Source: Apium graveolens
Taxonomy: Eukaryota > Streptophyta > Magnoliopsida > Apiales > Apiaceae
Direction: 5' to 3'
DNA: 64,000 bases
Assembly (NCBI RefSeq): GCF_009905375.1
Contig: NW_027418187.1
Coordinates: 1-64,000 of the forward strand
Shown: positions 1 to 13,500 of the stretch, piece after piece
Layout of the letters: every line of letters begins with the position of its first letter
Position numbering within the stretch: the stretch's first letter is position 1
Position numbers and translations under genes: made by a program
The notes under the pieces: model-generated
The model's input: only the letters and a program-made list of their open reading frames with translations
Databases searched by the model: none
What the model was told of the DNA's origin: nothing

Positions 1-3000
1 GTCACTTTCCACCACATATTTATACAATTAACATGTTAACATATATCACCGAATTAGCAACCTTTTACCACTCTAATTCCACTTTCATACAGGTCAATTT
101 TGTTCCATTTTGGTTCTATCAACCATAAGTCACTTTTTCACCATATTAGAGTCACTTTTTGCACCTTTAAAGTCACTTTCCACCATATATACAACAATAA
201 TATTTTAACATCATATACATTCAGTTTGACAACTTTTTACCACCTATTAATGCCACTTTCATACAATTATTTTTTCCACATTTTGGCTCTAATCAACCAT
301 GTAGTCACTTTTCACCATATTAGAGTCACTTTGCCCGTCTAGACACTTTCCCCATATATTGATACAATTAACATTTAACATCATGTACATGCAATTAAAC
401 ATCCTTTAACCACCTTTTGGTACCCCTTTCCTACAAACAATTTTGGGCCCTATTTTGGCTCTAATCAATCATGTAAGTGACTTATCACCATATATAGTCA
501 CTTTGCACCTTAAAGTCACTTGTCATCATATATTGGTACAATTAACATGTTAACATCATATACATCCAATTAGAAATCCTTTTACCACCTCTTAGTGCCA
601 CATTCATACAAGTCAATTTTTCCACATTTTGGTTCAATTAACCATGTAAGTCACTTTTCACCATATTAGAGTCTTTGCACCCTATATAGTCCACTTTCCA
701 CCATATATTATACAATTACATGTTAACATCATATACATCGAATTGACATCCTTTTACCACCTCTTAATTCCACTTTCATACAGGTGAATTTTGTTCCATT
801 TTGGTTCAAATCAACCATGAAGTCACTTTTCACCATATTAGAGTCACTTTGCACCTATAAGTCACTTTCCACATATATACAACATTAACATTTTCATCAT
901 ACTACATCCAGTTGACATCCTTTACCACTATTAATGCCCTTTCATGCAAATTAATTTTATTCCACATTTTGGCTCTATCAACCATGAAGTCACTTTCACC
1001 ATATTAGAGTCACTTTGCACCCTATAAGAGTCACTTTACCCCATATATTGATTCAATTAACATGTTAACATCATGTACATGCAATTAAACATCCTTTAAC
1101 CACATTTTGGACCCTTTCCTACAAGTCAATTTTGGGCCACATTTTGGCTCTCTCAATCATGTAAGTGACTTATCACCATTTTAGAGTCACTTTGCACCTT
1201 ATAGAGTCACTTGCCATCATATATTGATACAATTAACATGTTAACATCATATACATCCAATTAGAAATCCTTTTACCACCTCTTAGTGCCACATTCTACA
1301 ATCAATTTTGGTACCATTTTGTTCTAATTAACCATGTAAGTCACTTTTCACCATATTCCAGTCATTTTGCACCCTATATGAGTCACTTTCCACAATCTAT
1401 TTGTATAGTTAACATCATATACATCCAATTTGACATCCTTTTACCACCTATTAATGCCACTTTCATACAAGTTAATTTTATTCCACATTTTGGCTCTAAT
1501 CAACCATGTAAGTCCTTTTCACCATATTAGAGTCACTTTGCACCCTATAAGAGTCACTTTCCCCATATATTGATACAATTACATGTTAACATCATGTACA
1601 TGCAATTAAACATCCTTTAACCACCTTTTGTACCCCTTTCCTACAAGTCAATTTTGGGCCACATTTTGGCTCTAATCAATCATGTAAGTGACTTATCACC
1701 ATATTACTGTCACTTTGCACCTTGTAAGAGTCACTTGCCATCATATATTGGTACAATTAACATGTTAACATCATATACATCCAATTAGAAATCCTTTTAC
1801 CACCTCTTACTGCCACATTCATACAAGTCAATTTTGGTTCAAATTAACCGTGTAAGTCATTTTTCACCATATTAGAGTCATTTTGCACCCTATATGAGTC
1901 ACTTTCCCCATATATTTACAATTAACATGTTAACATCAATACATCTGAATACAACCTTTTACCACCTCTTAATTCCACTTTCATACAGGTCAATTTGTTC
2001 CACATTTTGGTTCTAATCAACCATGTAAGTCACTTTTCACCATATTAGAGTCACTTTGCACCTTATAGAGTCACTTTCCACCATATATACAACATTAATG
2101 TTTAACATCATATACATCCAGTTTGACATCCTTTTACCACCTATTAATGCCACTTTCTCACAAGTTAATTTTATTCCCATTTTGGCTCTAATCAACCATG
2201 TAAGTCACTTTTCACCATATTAGAGTCACTTTGCACCCTATAAGAGTCACTTCCCCATATATTGATACAATTAACATGTTAACATCATGTACATGCAATT
2301 AAACATCCTTTAACCACCTTTTGGTACCCCTTCCTACAAGTCAATTTTGGGCCACATTTTGGCTCTAATCAATCATGTAAGTGACTTATCACCATATTAG
2401 AGTCACTTTGCACCTTATAAGAGTCACTTGCCATCATATATTGGTACAATTAACTGTTAACATCATATACATCCAATTAGAAATCCTTTTACCACCTCTT
2501 ACTGCCACATTCATACAAGTCAATTTTGGTCCACATTTTGGTTCAAATTAACCATGTAAGTCACTTTTCACCATATTAGAGTCATTTTGCACCCTATATG
2601 AGTCCTTTCCACATATATTTATACAATTAACATGTTAACATCATATACATCCGAATTGACATCCTTTTACCACCTCTTAATTCCACTTTCATACAGGTCA
2701 ATTTTGTTCCACATTTTGGTTCAATCAACCATGTAAGTCACTTTTCACCATATTAGAGTCACTTTGCACCTTATAAGAGTCACTTTCCACCATATATACA
2801 ACAATTAACATTTAACATCATATACATCCGTTTGACATCCTTTTACCATCTATTAATGCCACTTTCATAAATTAATTTTATTCCACATTTTGGCTCTAAT
2901 CAACTGTAAGTCACTTTTCACCATATTAGAGTCACTTTGCACCCTATAAGAGTCACTTTCCCCATATATTGATACAATTAACATTAACATCATGTACATG

Positions 3001-6000
3001 CAATTAAACATCCTTTAGCCACCTTTTGGTACCCCTTCCTACAAGTCAATTTTGGGCCACATTTTGGCTCTAATCATCATGTAAGTGACTTATCACCATA
3101 TTAGAGTCACTTTGCACCTTATAAGAGTCACTTGCCATCATATATTGGTAGAATTAACATGTTAACATCATATACATCCAATTAGAAATCCTTTTACCAC
3201 CTCTTACTGCCACATTCATACAAGTCAATTTTGGTCCACATTTTGGTTCAAATTAACCATGTAAGTCACTTTTCACACCATTTAGAGTCATTTTGCACCC
3301 TATATGAGTCACTTTCCACATATATTTATACAATTAACATGTTAACATCATATACATCCGAATTGACATCCTTTTACCACCTCTTAATTCCACTTTCATA
3401 CAGGTCAATTTGTTCCACATTTTGGTTCTAATCAACCATGTAAGTCACTTTTCACCATATTAGAGTCACTTTGCACCTTATAAGTCACTTTCCACCATAT
3501 ATACAACAATTACATGTTAACATCATATACATCCAGTTTGACATCCTTTTACCACCTATTAATGCCACTTTCATGCAAGTTAATTTTATTCCACATTTTG
3601 GCTCTAATCAACCATGTAAGTCACTTTTCACCATATTAGAGTCACTTTGCACCCTATAAGAGTCACTTTCCCCATATTGATACAATTAACATGTTAACAT
3701 CATGTACATGCAATTAAACATCCTTTAACCACCTTTTGGTACCCCTTTCCTACAAGTCAATTTTGGGCCACATTTTGGCTCTAATCAATCATGTAAGTGA
3801 CTTATCACCATATTAGTCACTTTGCACCTTATAAGAGTCACTTGCCATCATAATGGTACAATTAACATGTTAACATCATATACATCCAATTAGAAATCCT
3901 TTTACCACCTCTTGGTGCCATTCTACAAGTCAATTTTGGTTCAAATTAACCATGTAAGTCACTTTTCACCATATTAGAGTCATTTTGCACCCTATATGAG
4001 TCACTTTCCACCACATATTTATACAATTAACATGTTAACATCATATACATCCGAGTTAGCAACCTTTTACCACCTCTTAATTCCACTTTCATACAGGTCA
4101 ATTTTGTTCCACATTTTGGTTCTAATCAACCATGTAAGTCACTTTTCACCATATTAGAGTCACTTTGCACCTTATAAGAGTCACTTTCCACCATATATAC
4201 AACAATTAACATGTTAACATCATATACATTCAGTTTGACAACCTTTTACCACCTATTAATGCCACTTTCATACAAGTTAATTTTATTCCACATTTTGGCT
4301 CTAATCAACCATGTAAGTCACTTTTCACCATATTAGAGTCACTTTGCACCTATAAGAGTCCTTTCCCCATATATTGATACAATTAACATGTTAACATCAT
4401 GTACATGCAATTAAACATCCTTTAACCACCTTTTGGTACCCCTTTCCTACAAGTCAATTTTGGGCCATATTTTGGCTCTAATCAATCATGTAAGTGACTT
4501 ATCACCATATTAGTCACTTTGCACCTTATAAGAGTCACTTTCCATCATATATTGGTACAATTAACATGTTAACATCATATACATCCAATTAGAAATCCTT
4601 TTACCACCTCTTAGTGCCACATTCATACAAGTCAATTTTGGTCCACATTTTGGTTCAATTAACCATGTAAGTCACTTTTCACCATATTAGAGTCATTTTG
4701 CACCCTATATGAGTCACTTTCCACCATATATTTATACAATTAACATGTTAACATCATATACATCCGAATTGACATCCTTTTACCACCTCTTAATTCCACT
4801 TTCATACATTAATTTTGTTCCATTTTGGTTCAATCAACCATGTAAGTCACTTTTCACCATATTAGAGTCACTTTGCACCTTATAAGAGTCACTTTCCACC
4901 ATATATACAACAATTAACATTTAACATCATATACATCAGTTTGACATCCTTTACCACTATTAATGCCACTTTCATGCAAATTAATTTTATTCCATTTTGG
5001 CTCTAATCAACCATGTAAGTCACTTTTCACCATATTAGAGTCACTTTGCACCCTATAAGAGTCACTTTCCCATATATTGATACAATTAACATGTTAACAT
5101 CATGTACATGCAATTAAACATCCTTTAACCACCTTTTGGAACCTTCCTACAAGTCAATTTTGGTCCACATTTTGGCTCTCAATCCATGTAAGTGACTTAT
5201 CACCATTTAGAGTCCTTTGCACCTTATAGTCACTTGCCATATATTTATACAATTAACATGTTAACATCATATACATCCAATTAGAAATCCTTTTACCACC
5301 TCTTAGTGCCACATTCATACAAGTCAATTTTGTCCACATTTTTTCTAATTAACCATGTAAGTCACTTTTCACCATATTAGTCATTTTGCACCTATAGAGT
5401 CACTTTCCACAATCTATTTTATAGTTAACATCATATACATCCATTTGACATCCTTTTACCACCTATTAATGCCACTTTCATACAAGTTAATTTTATTCCA
5501 CATTTTGGCTCTAATCAACCATGTAGTCACTTTTCACCATATTAGAGTCACTTTGCACCCTATAAGAGTCACTTTCCCCATATATTGATACAATTAACAT
5601 GTTAACATCATGTACATGCAATTAAACATCCTTTAACCACCTTTTGGTACCCCTTTCCTACAAGTCAATTTTGGGCCACATTTTGGCTCTAATCAATCAT
5701 GTAAGTGACTTATCACCATATTAGTCACTTTGCACCTTAAGAGTCACTTGCCATCATATATTGGTACAATTAACATGTTACATCATATACATCCAATTAG
5801 AAATCCTTTACCACCTCTTTGCCACATTCATACAAGTCCAATTTTGGTTCAATTAACCATGTAAGTCACTTTTCACCATATTAGAGTCATTTTGCACCCT
5901 ATATGAGTCACTTTCCACCACATATTATACAATTAACATGTTAACATCATATACATCCGAATTACATCCTTTTACCACCTCTTAATTCCACTTTCATACA

Positions 6001-6191
6001 GGTCAATTTTGTCCACATTTTGGTTCTAATCAACCATGTAAGTCACTTTTCACCATATTAGAGTCACTTTGCACCTTATAAGAGTCACTTTCCACCATAT
6101 ATACAACAATTAACATGTTAACATCATATACATCCAGTTTGACATCCTTTTACCACCTATTAATGCCACTTTCATACAAGTTAATTTTATT

Positions 6192-6370
6192 CCACATTTT
6201 GGCTCTAATCAACCATGTAAGTCACTTTTCACCATATTAGAGTCACTTTGCACCCTATAAGAGTCACTTTCCCCATATATTGATACAATTAACATGTTAA
6301 CATCATGTACATGCAATTAAACATCCTTTAACCACCTTTTGGTACCCCTTTCCTACAAGTCAATTTTGGG
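6192..6370 (+). repeat. Type A monomer (reference copy, 179 bp)
   Basis: First monomer of a clean HOR at 6192-6906. Marks of type A are the head GGCTCTAATCAACC, the third sub-repeat reading ACTTTCCCCATATATTG, the palindrome pair ending in CATGTACATG, GCAATTAAAC in the middle, and a KpnI-type GGTACC at 6341-6346. It ends in AATTTTGGG. The A body is the most distinctive of the four types and is the best marker for counting HOR units. Confidence 0.93.
6289..6313 (+). repeat. Cluster of three abutting or overlapping perfect palindromes (reference copy, type A)
   Basis: TTAACATGTTAA (6289-6300) overlaps ATGTTAACAT (6294-6303), which abuts CATGTACATG (6304-6313). The first two recur in most A, B and C monomers; the third is specific to type A. 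Short dyads are common in centromeric satellites that lack a CENP-B box, but no binding protein can be named from the sequence. Confidence 0.85.
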
Positions 6371-6548
6371 CCACATTTTGGCTCTAATCAATCATGTAAG
6401 TGACTTATCACCATATTAGAGTCACTTTGCACCTTATAAGAGTCACTTGCCATCATATATTGGTACAATTAACATGTTAACATCATATACATCCAATTAG
6501 AAATCCTTTTACCACCTCTTAGCCACATTCATACAAGTCAATTTTGGT
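6371..6548 (+). repeat. Type B monomer (reference copy, 178 bp; usually 180)
   Basis: Second monomer of the HOR. Marks are the head GGCTCTAATCAATC, an altered first sub-repeat beginning AGTGACTTATCACC, CACTTGCCATCATATATTGG in the third sub-repeat, and CCAATTAGAAATCC in the middle. This copy lacks two bases of the usual CTTAGTGCCAC. Many B monomers elsewhere lack 12 bases at the B/C boundary, reading TTTTGGTTCAAATT instead of TTTTGGTCCAC followed by ATTTTGGTTC. Confidence 0.92.
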
Positions 6549-6727
6549 CCACATTTTGGTTCAAATTAACCATGTAAGTCACTTTTCACCATATTAAGTC
6601 ATTTTGCACCCTATATGAGTCACTTTCCACCATATATTTATACAATTAACATGTTAACATCATATACATCCGAATTGACATCCTTTTACCACCTCTTAAT
6701 TCCACTTTCATACAGGTCAATTTTGTT
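6549..6727 (+). repeat. Type C monomer (reference copy, 179 bp; usually 180)
   Basis: Third monomer. Marks are the head GGTTCAAATTAACC, a second sub-repeat reading AGTCATTTTGCACCCTATAT, ATATATTTATACAATT in the middle, CATCCGAATTG (the only regular CpG of the monomer), and a tail with TCATACAGGTCAATTTTGTT. A full 180 bp copy is at 10805-10984. Common variants later in the window read TTCCAGCATATATTT, ACCACATATTT, or CAGGTGAATTTTGTTCGAC at the C/D junction. Confidence 0.92.
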
Positions 6728-6906
6728 CCACATTTTGGTTCTAATCAACCATGTAAGTCACTTTTCACCATATTAGAGTCACTTTGCACCTTATAAGAGT
6801 CACTTTCCACCATATATACAACAATTAACATGTTAACATCATATACATCCAGTTTGACATCCTTTTACCACCTATTAATGCCACTTTCATACAAGTTAAT
6901 TTTATT
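6728..6906 (+). repeat. Type D monomer (reference copy, 179 bp)
   Basis: Fourth monomer. Marks are the head GGTTCTAATCAACC, ATATATACAACAATTAAC in the middle, CATCCAGTTTGACATCC, and a tail with ACCTATTAATGCCACTTTC then GTTAATTTTATT. In most copies after about 12 kb the central palindrome is broken, reading AACATTTTAAC or AATATTTTAAC instead of AACATGTTAAC, so palindrome loss is largely confined to type D. Confidence 0.92.
6756..6818 (+). repeat. Three 21 bp sub-repeats forming the head of each monomer (reference copy)
   Basis: Three consecutive 21 bp units at 6756-6776, 6777-6797 and 6798-6818 each start AGTCACTTT and continue with a CACC or CACCTT core and an AT-rich end. All four monomer types carry this triplet, so the 180 bp monomer is about one third tandem 21-mers and two thirds unrelated tail. 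Changes in sub-repeat number explain several odd unit lengths elsewhere (expansion at 34788, contraction at 13477). Confidence 0.9.
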
Positions 6907-9900
6907 CCACATTTTGGCTCTAATCAACCATGTAAGTCACTTTTCACCATATTAGAGTCACTTTGCACCCTATAAGAGTCACTTTCCCCATATATTGATA
7001 CAATTAACATGTTAACATCATGTACATGCAATTAAACATCCTTTAACCACCTTTTGGTACCCCTTTCCTACAAGTCAATTTTGGGCCACATTTTGGCTCT
7101 AATCAATCATGTAAGTGACTTATCACCATATTAGAGTCACTTTGCACCTTATAAGAGTCACTTGCCATCATAATTGGTACAATTAACATGTTAACATCAT
7201 ATACATCCAATTAGAAATCCTTTTACCACCTCTTAGTGCCACATTCATACAAGTCAATTTTGGTTCAAATTAACCATGTAAGTCACTTTTCACCATATTA
7301 GAGTCATTTTGCAACCTATATGAGTCACTTTCCACCATATATTTTACAATTAACATGTTAACATCATATACATCCGAATTACATCCTTTTACCACCTCTT
7401 AATTCCACTTTCATACAGGTCAATTTTGTTCCACATTTTGGTTCTAATCAACCATGTAAGTCACTTTTCACCATATTAGAGTCACTTTGCACCTTATAAG
7501 AGTCACTTTCCACCATATATACAACAATTAACATTTAACATCATATACATCCAGTTTGACATCCTTTTACCACCTATTAATGCCACTTTCATACAAGTTA
7601 ATTTTATTCCACATTTTGGCTCTAATCAACCATGTAAGTCACTTTTCACCATATTAGAGTCACTTTGCACCCTATAAGAGTCACTTTCCCCATATATTGA
7701 TACAATTAACATGTTAACATCATGTACATGCAATTAAACATCCTTTAACCACCTTTTGGTACCCCTTTCCTACAAGTCAATTTTGGGCCATTTTGGCTCT
7801 AATCAATCATGTAAGTGACTTATCACCATATTAGAGTCACTTTGCACCTTATAAGAGTCACTTGCCATCATATATTGGTACAATTAACATGTTAACATCA
7901 TATACATCCAATTAGAAATCCTTTTACCACCTCTTAGTGCCACATTCATACAAGTCAATTTTGGTCCACATTTTGGTTCAATTAACCATGTAAGTCACTT
8001 TTCACCATATTAGAGTCATTTTGCACCCTATATGAGTCACTTTCCACCATATATTTATACAATTAACATGTTAACATCATATACATCCGAATTGACATCC
8101 TTTTACCACCTCTTAATTCCACTTTCATACAGGTCAATTTTGTTCCACATTTTGGTTCTCAACACCATGTAAGTCACTTTTCACCATATTAGAGTCACTT
8201 TGCACCTTATAAGAGTCACTTTCCACCATATAACAACAATTAACATGTTAACATCATATACATCCAGTTTGACATCCTTTTACCACCTATTAATGCCACT
8301 TTCATACAAGTTAATTTTATTCCACATTTTGGCTCTAATCAACCATGTAAGTCACTTTTCACCATATTAGAGTCACTTTGCACCTATAAGAGTCACTTTC
8401 CCCATATATTGATACAATTAACATGTTAACATCATGTACATGCAATTAAACATCCTTTACCACCTTTTGGTACCCCTTTCCTACAAGTCAATTTTGGGCC
8501 ACATTTTGGCTCTAATCAATCATGTAAGTGACTTATCACCATATTAGAGTCACTTTGCACCTTATAAGAGTCACTTGCCATCATATATTGGTACAATTAA
8601 CATGTTAACATCATATACATCCAATTAGAAATCCTTTTACCACCTCTTACTGCCACATTCATACAAGTCAATTTTGGTCCACATTTTGGTTCAATTAACC
8701 ATGTAAGTCACTTTTCACCATATTAGAGTCATTTTGCACCCTATATGAGTCACTTTCCACATATATTTATACAATTAACATGTTAACATCATATACATCC
8801 GAATTGACATCCTTTTACCACCTCTTAATTCCACTTTCATACAGGTCAATTTTGTTCCACATTTTGGTTCTAATCAACCATGTAAGTCACTTTTCACCAT
8901 ATTAGAGTCACTTTGCACCTTATAAGAGTCACTTTCCACCATATATACAACAATTAACATGTTAAATCATATACATCCAGTTTGACATCCTTTTACCACC
9001 TATTAATGCCACTTTCATACAAGTTAATTTTATTCCACATTTTGGCTCTAATCAACCATGTAAGTCACTTTTCACCATATTAGAGTCACTTTGCACCCTA
9101 TAAGAGTCACTTTCCCCATATATTGATACAATTAACATGTTAACATCATGTACATGCAATTAAACATCCTTTAACCACCTTTTGGTACCCCTTTCCTACA
9201 AGTCAATTTTGGGCCACATTTTGGCTCTAATCAATCATGTAAGTGACTTATCACCATATTAGAGTCACTTTGCACCTTATAAGAGTCACTTGCCATCATA
9301 TATTGGTACAATTAACATGTTAACATCATATACATCCAATTAGAAATCCTTTTACCACCTCTTACTGCCACATTCATACAAGTCAATTTTGGTCCACATT
9401 TTGGTTCAAATTAACCATGTAAGTCACTTTTCACCATATTAGAGTCATTTTGCACCCTATATGAGTCACTTTCCACATATATTTATACAATTAACATGTT
9501 AACATCATATACATCGAATTGACATCCTTTTACCACCTCTTAATTCCACTTTCATACAGGTCAATTTTGTTCCACATTTTGGTTCTAATCAACCATGTAA
9601 GTCACTTTTCACCATATTAGAGTCACTTTGCACCTTATAAGAGTCACTTTCCACCATATATACAACAATTAACATGTTAACATCATATACATCCAGTTTG
9701 ACATCCTTTTACCACCTATTAATGCCACTTTCATAAGTTAATTTTATTCCACATTTTGGCTCTAATCAACCATGTAAGTCACTTTTCACCATATTAGAGT
9801 CACTTTGCACCCTATAAGAGTCACTTTCCCCATATATTGATACAATTAACATGTTAACATCATGTACATGCAATTAAACATCCTTTAACCACCTTTTGGT

Positions 9901-12900
9901 ACCCCTTTCCTACAAGTCAATTTTGGGCCACATTTTGGCTCTAATCAATCATGTAAGTGACTTATCACCATATTAGTCACTTTGCACCTTATAAGAGTCA
10001 CTTGCCATCATATATTGGTACAATTAACATGTTAACATCATATACATCCAATTAGAAATCCTTTTACCACCTCTTGTGCCACATTCATACAAGTCAATTT
10101 TGGTTCAATTAACCATGTAAGTCACTTTTCACCATATTAGAGTCATTTTGCACCCTATATGAGTCACTTTCCACCATATATTTATACAATTAACATGTTA
10201 ACATCATATACATCCGAATTACATCCTTTTACCACCTCTTAATTCCACTTTCATACAGGTCAATTTTGTTCCACATTTTGTTCTAATCAACCATGTAAGT
10301 CACTTTTCACCATATTAGAGTCACTTTGCACCTTATAAGAGTCACTTTCCACCATATATACAACAATTAACATTTAACATCATATACATCCAGTTTGACA
10401 TCCTTTTACCACCTATTAATGCCACTTTCATACAAGTTAATTTTATTCCACATTTTGGCTCTAATCAACCATGTAAGTCACTTTTCACCATATTAGAGTC
10501 ACTTTGCACCCTATAAGAGTCACTTTCCCCATATTGATACAATTAACATGTTAACATCATGTACATGCAATTAAACATCCTTTAACCACCTTTTGGTACC
10601 CCTTTCCTACAAGTCAATTTTGGGCCACATTTTGGCTCTAATCAATCATGTAAGTGACTTATCACCATATTAGAGTCACTTTGCACCTTATAAGAGTCAC
10701 TTGCCATCATATATTGGTACAATTAACATGTTAACATCATATACATCCAATTAGAAATCCTTTTACCACCTCTTAGTGCCACATTCATACAAGTCAATTT
10801 TGGTCCACATTTTGGTTCAAATTAACCATGTAAGTCACTTTTCACCATATTAGAGTCATTTTGCACCCTATATGAGTCACTTTCCACCATATATTTATAC
10901 AATTAACATGTTAACATCATATACATCCGAATTGACATCCTTTTACCACCTCTTAATTCCACTTTCATACAGGTCAATTTTGTTCCACATTTTGGTTCTA
11001 ATCAACCATGTAAGTCACTTTTCACCATATTAGAGTCACTTTGCACCTTATAAGAGTCACTTTCCACCATATATACAACAATTAACATGTTAACATCATA
11101 TACATCCAGTTTGACATCCTTTTACCACCTATTAATGCCACTTTCATAAATTAATTTTATTCCACATTTTGGCTCTAATCAACCATGTAAGTCACTTTTC
11201 ACCATATTAGAGTCACTTTGCACCCTATAAGAGTCACTTTCCCCATATATTGATACAATTAACATGTTAACATCATGTACATGCAATTAAACATCCTTTA
11301 ACCACCTTTTGGTACCCCTTTCCTACAAGTCAATTTTGGGCCACATTTTGGCTCTAATCAATCATGTAAGTGACTTATCACCATATTAGAGTCACTTTGC
11401 ACCTTATAAGAGTCACTTGCCATCATATATTGGTACAATTAACATGTTAACATCATATACATCCAATTAGAAATCCTTTTACCACCTCTTAGTGCCACAT
11501 TCATACAAGTCAATTTTGGTCCATTTTGGTTCAATTAACCATGTAAGTCACTTTTCACCATATTAGAGTCATTTTGCACCCTATATGAGTCACTTTCCAC
11601 CATATATTTATACAATTAACATGTTAACATCATATACATCCGAATTGACATCCTTTTACCACCTCTTAATTCCACTTTCATACAGGTCAATTTTGTTCCA
11701 CATTTTGGTTCTAATCAACCATGTAAGTCACTTTTCACCATATTAGAGTCACTTTGCACCTTATAAGAGTCACTTTCCACCATATATACAACAATTAACA
11801 TTTAACATCATATACATCCAGTTTGACATCCTTTTACCATCTATTAATGCCACTTTCATGCAATTAATTTTATTCCACATTTTGGCTCTAATCAACCATG
11901 TAAGTCACTTTTCACCATATTAGAGTCACTTTGCACCTATAAGAGTCACTTTCCCCATATATTGATACAATTAACATGTTAACATCATGTAATGCAATTA
12001 AACATCCTTTAGCCACCTTTTGGTACCCCTTCCTACAATGTCAATTTTGGGCCACATTTTGGCTCTAATCAATCATGTAAGTGACTTATCACCATATTAG
12101 AGTCACTTTGCACCTTATAAGAGTCACTTGCCATCATATATTGGTACAATTAACATGTTAACATCATATACATCCAATTAGAAATCCTTTACACCTCTTA
12201 CTGCCACATTCATACAAGTCAATTTTGGTCACATTTTGGTTTCAAATTAACCATGTAAGTCACTTTTCACCATATTAGAATCATTTTGCACCCTATATGA
12301 GTCACTTTCCAGCATATATTATACAATTAACATGTTAACATCATATACATCCGAATTGATATCCTTTTACCACCTCTTAATTCTACTTTCATACAGGTCA
12401 ATTATGTTCCACATTTGGTTCTAATCAACCATGTAAGTCATTTTTCACCATATTAGAGTCAGTTTGCACCTTATAAGAGTCACTTTCCACCATATATACA
12501 ACAATTAACTTGTTAACATCATATACATCCAGTTTGACATCCTTTTACCACCTATTAATGCCACTTTCATGCAAGTTAATTTTATTCCACATTTTGGCTC
12601 TATTCAACCATGTAAGTCACTTTTCACCATATTAGAGTCACTTTGCACCCTATAAGAGTCACTTTACCCATATATTGATACAATTGTACATGCAATTAAA
12701 CATCCTTTAACCGCATTTTGGAACCCCTTTCCTACAAGTCAATTTTGGGCCACATTTTGGCTCTAATCAATCATGTAAGTGACTTATCACCATTTTAGAG
12801 TCACTTTGCACCTTATAAGAGTCACTTGCCATCATATATTGGTACAATTAACATGTTAACATCATATACATCCAGTTAGAAATCCTTTTACCACCTCTTA

Positions 12901-12929
12901 GTGCCACATTCGTACAAGTCAATTTTGGT

Positions 12930-13101
12930 ACACATTTTGGTTCTAATTAACCATGTAAGTCACTTTTCACCATATTCCAGTCATTTTGCACCCTATATGA
13001 GTCACTTTCCACAATCTATTTGTATAGTTAACATCATATACATCCAATTTGACATCCTTTTACCACCTATTAATGCCACTTTCATACAAGTTAATTTTAT
13101 T
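12930..13101 (+). repeat. C/D hybrid monomer, class I (172 bp)
   Basis: The head is C-like (TTCTAATTAACC, then GCACCCTATATGAG) and the tail is D-like (CCAATTTGACATCC, ACCTATTAATGCC). The join reads CCACAATCTATTTGTATAG and lacks the palindrome. Replacing separate C and D monomers with this one gives a 531 bp trimeric unit. The same join occurs near 1391, 5411, 18605, 22739 and, slightly changed, 60973. It opens a 90-codon reading frame, which is a by-product of repeat structure and not a gene. Confidence 0.88.
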
Positions 13102-13476
13102 CCACATTTTGGCTCTAATCAACCATGTAAGTCACTTTTCACCATATTAGAGTCATTTTGCACCCTATAAGAGTCACTTTCCCCATATATTGATACAATT
13201 AACATGTTAACATCATGTACATGCAATTAACCATCCTTTAACCACCTTTCGGAACCCCTTTCCTACAAATCAATTGTGGGCCACATTTTGGCTCTAATCA
13301 ATCATGTAAGTGACTTATCACCATATTACAGTCACTTTGCACCTTATAAGAGTCACTTGCCATCATATATTGGTACAATTAACATGTTAACATCATATAC
13401 ATTCAATTAGAAATCCTTTTACCACATCTTGGTGCCACATTCATACAAGTCAATTTTGGTTCAAATTAACCATGTA

Positions 13477-13500
13477 AGTCACTTTTCACCATATATTTAT
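13477..13500 (+). repeat. Contracted head: one 21 bp sub-repeat instead of three
   Basis: In this C monomer the first sub-repeat AGTCACTTTTCACCAT runs straight into ATATTTATACAATT, so two 21 bp units (42 bp) are missing. Together with the common 12 bp boundary deletion this accounts for the 662 bp spacing between A motifs at 13223 and 13885 (717 minus 12 minus 42 is 663). Confidence 0.85.

Larger units (their letters stand above)
1..12240 (+). repeat. Satellite array, segment 1: regular four-monomer HOR with many small deletions
   Basis: Monomers run A-B-C-D head to tail throughout. The A-specific motif GCAATTAAAC falls at about 391, 1081, 1602, 2295, 3000, 3710, 4407, 5110, 5618, 6313, 7028, 7730, 8442, 9156, 9870, 10567, 11283 and 11994. 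Spacing is 690-716 bp except for two trimeric units (521 bp ending at 1602, 508 bp ending at 5618), both C/D fusions. From 1 to about 5,900 almost every monomer lacks one or a few bases at scattered places; from 5,900 to 12,200 copies are close to identical with fewer such losses. No gene, RNA or transposon is visible. The window opens inside a monomer, so the array continues upstream. Confidence 0.95.

Noticed and set aside
12901..13170. 90-codon open frames at 12901, 18496 and 22630 and similar 60-90 codon frames elsewhere on both strands
   Set aside because: They are translations of the satellite itself, recur with the repeat, lack any domain, and open or close with the C/D fusion. No codon bias or ribosome-binding or promoter context supports coding.
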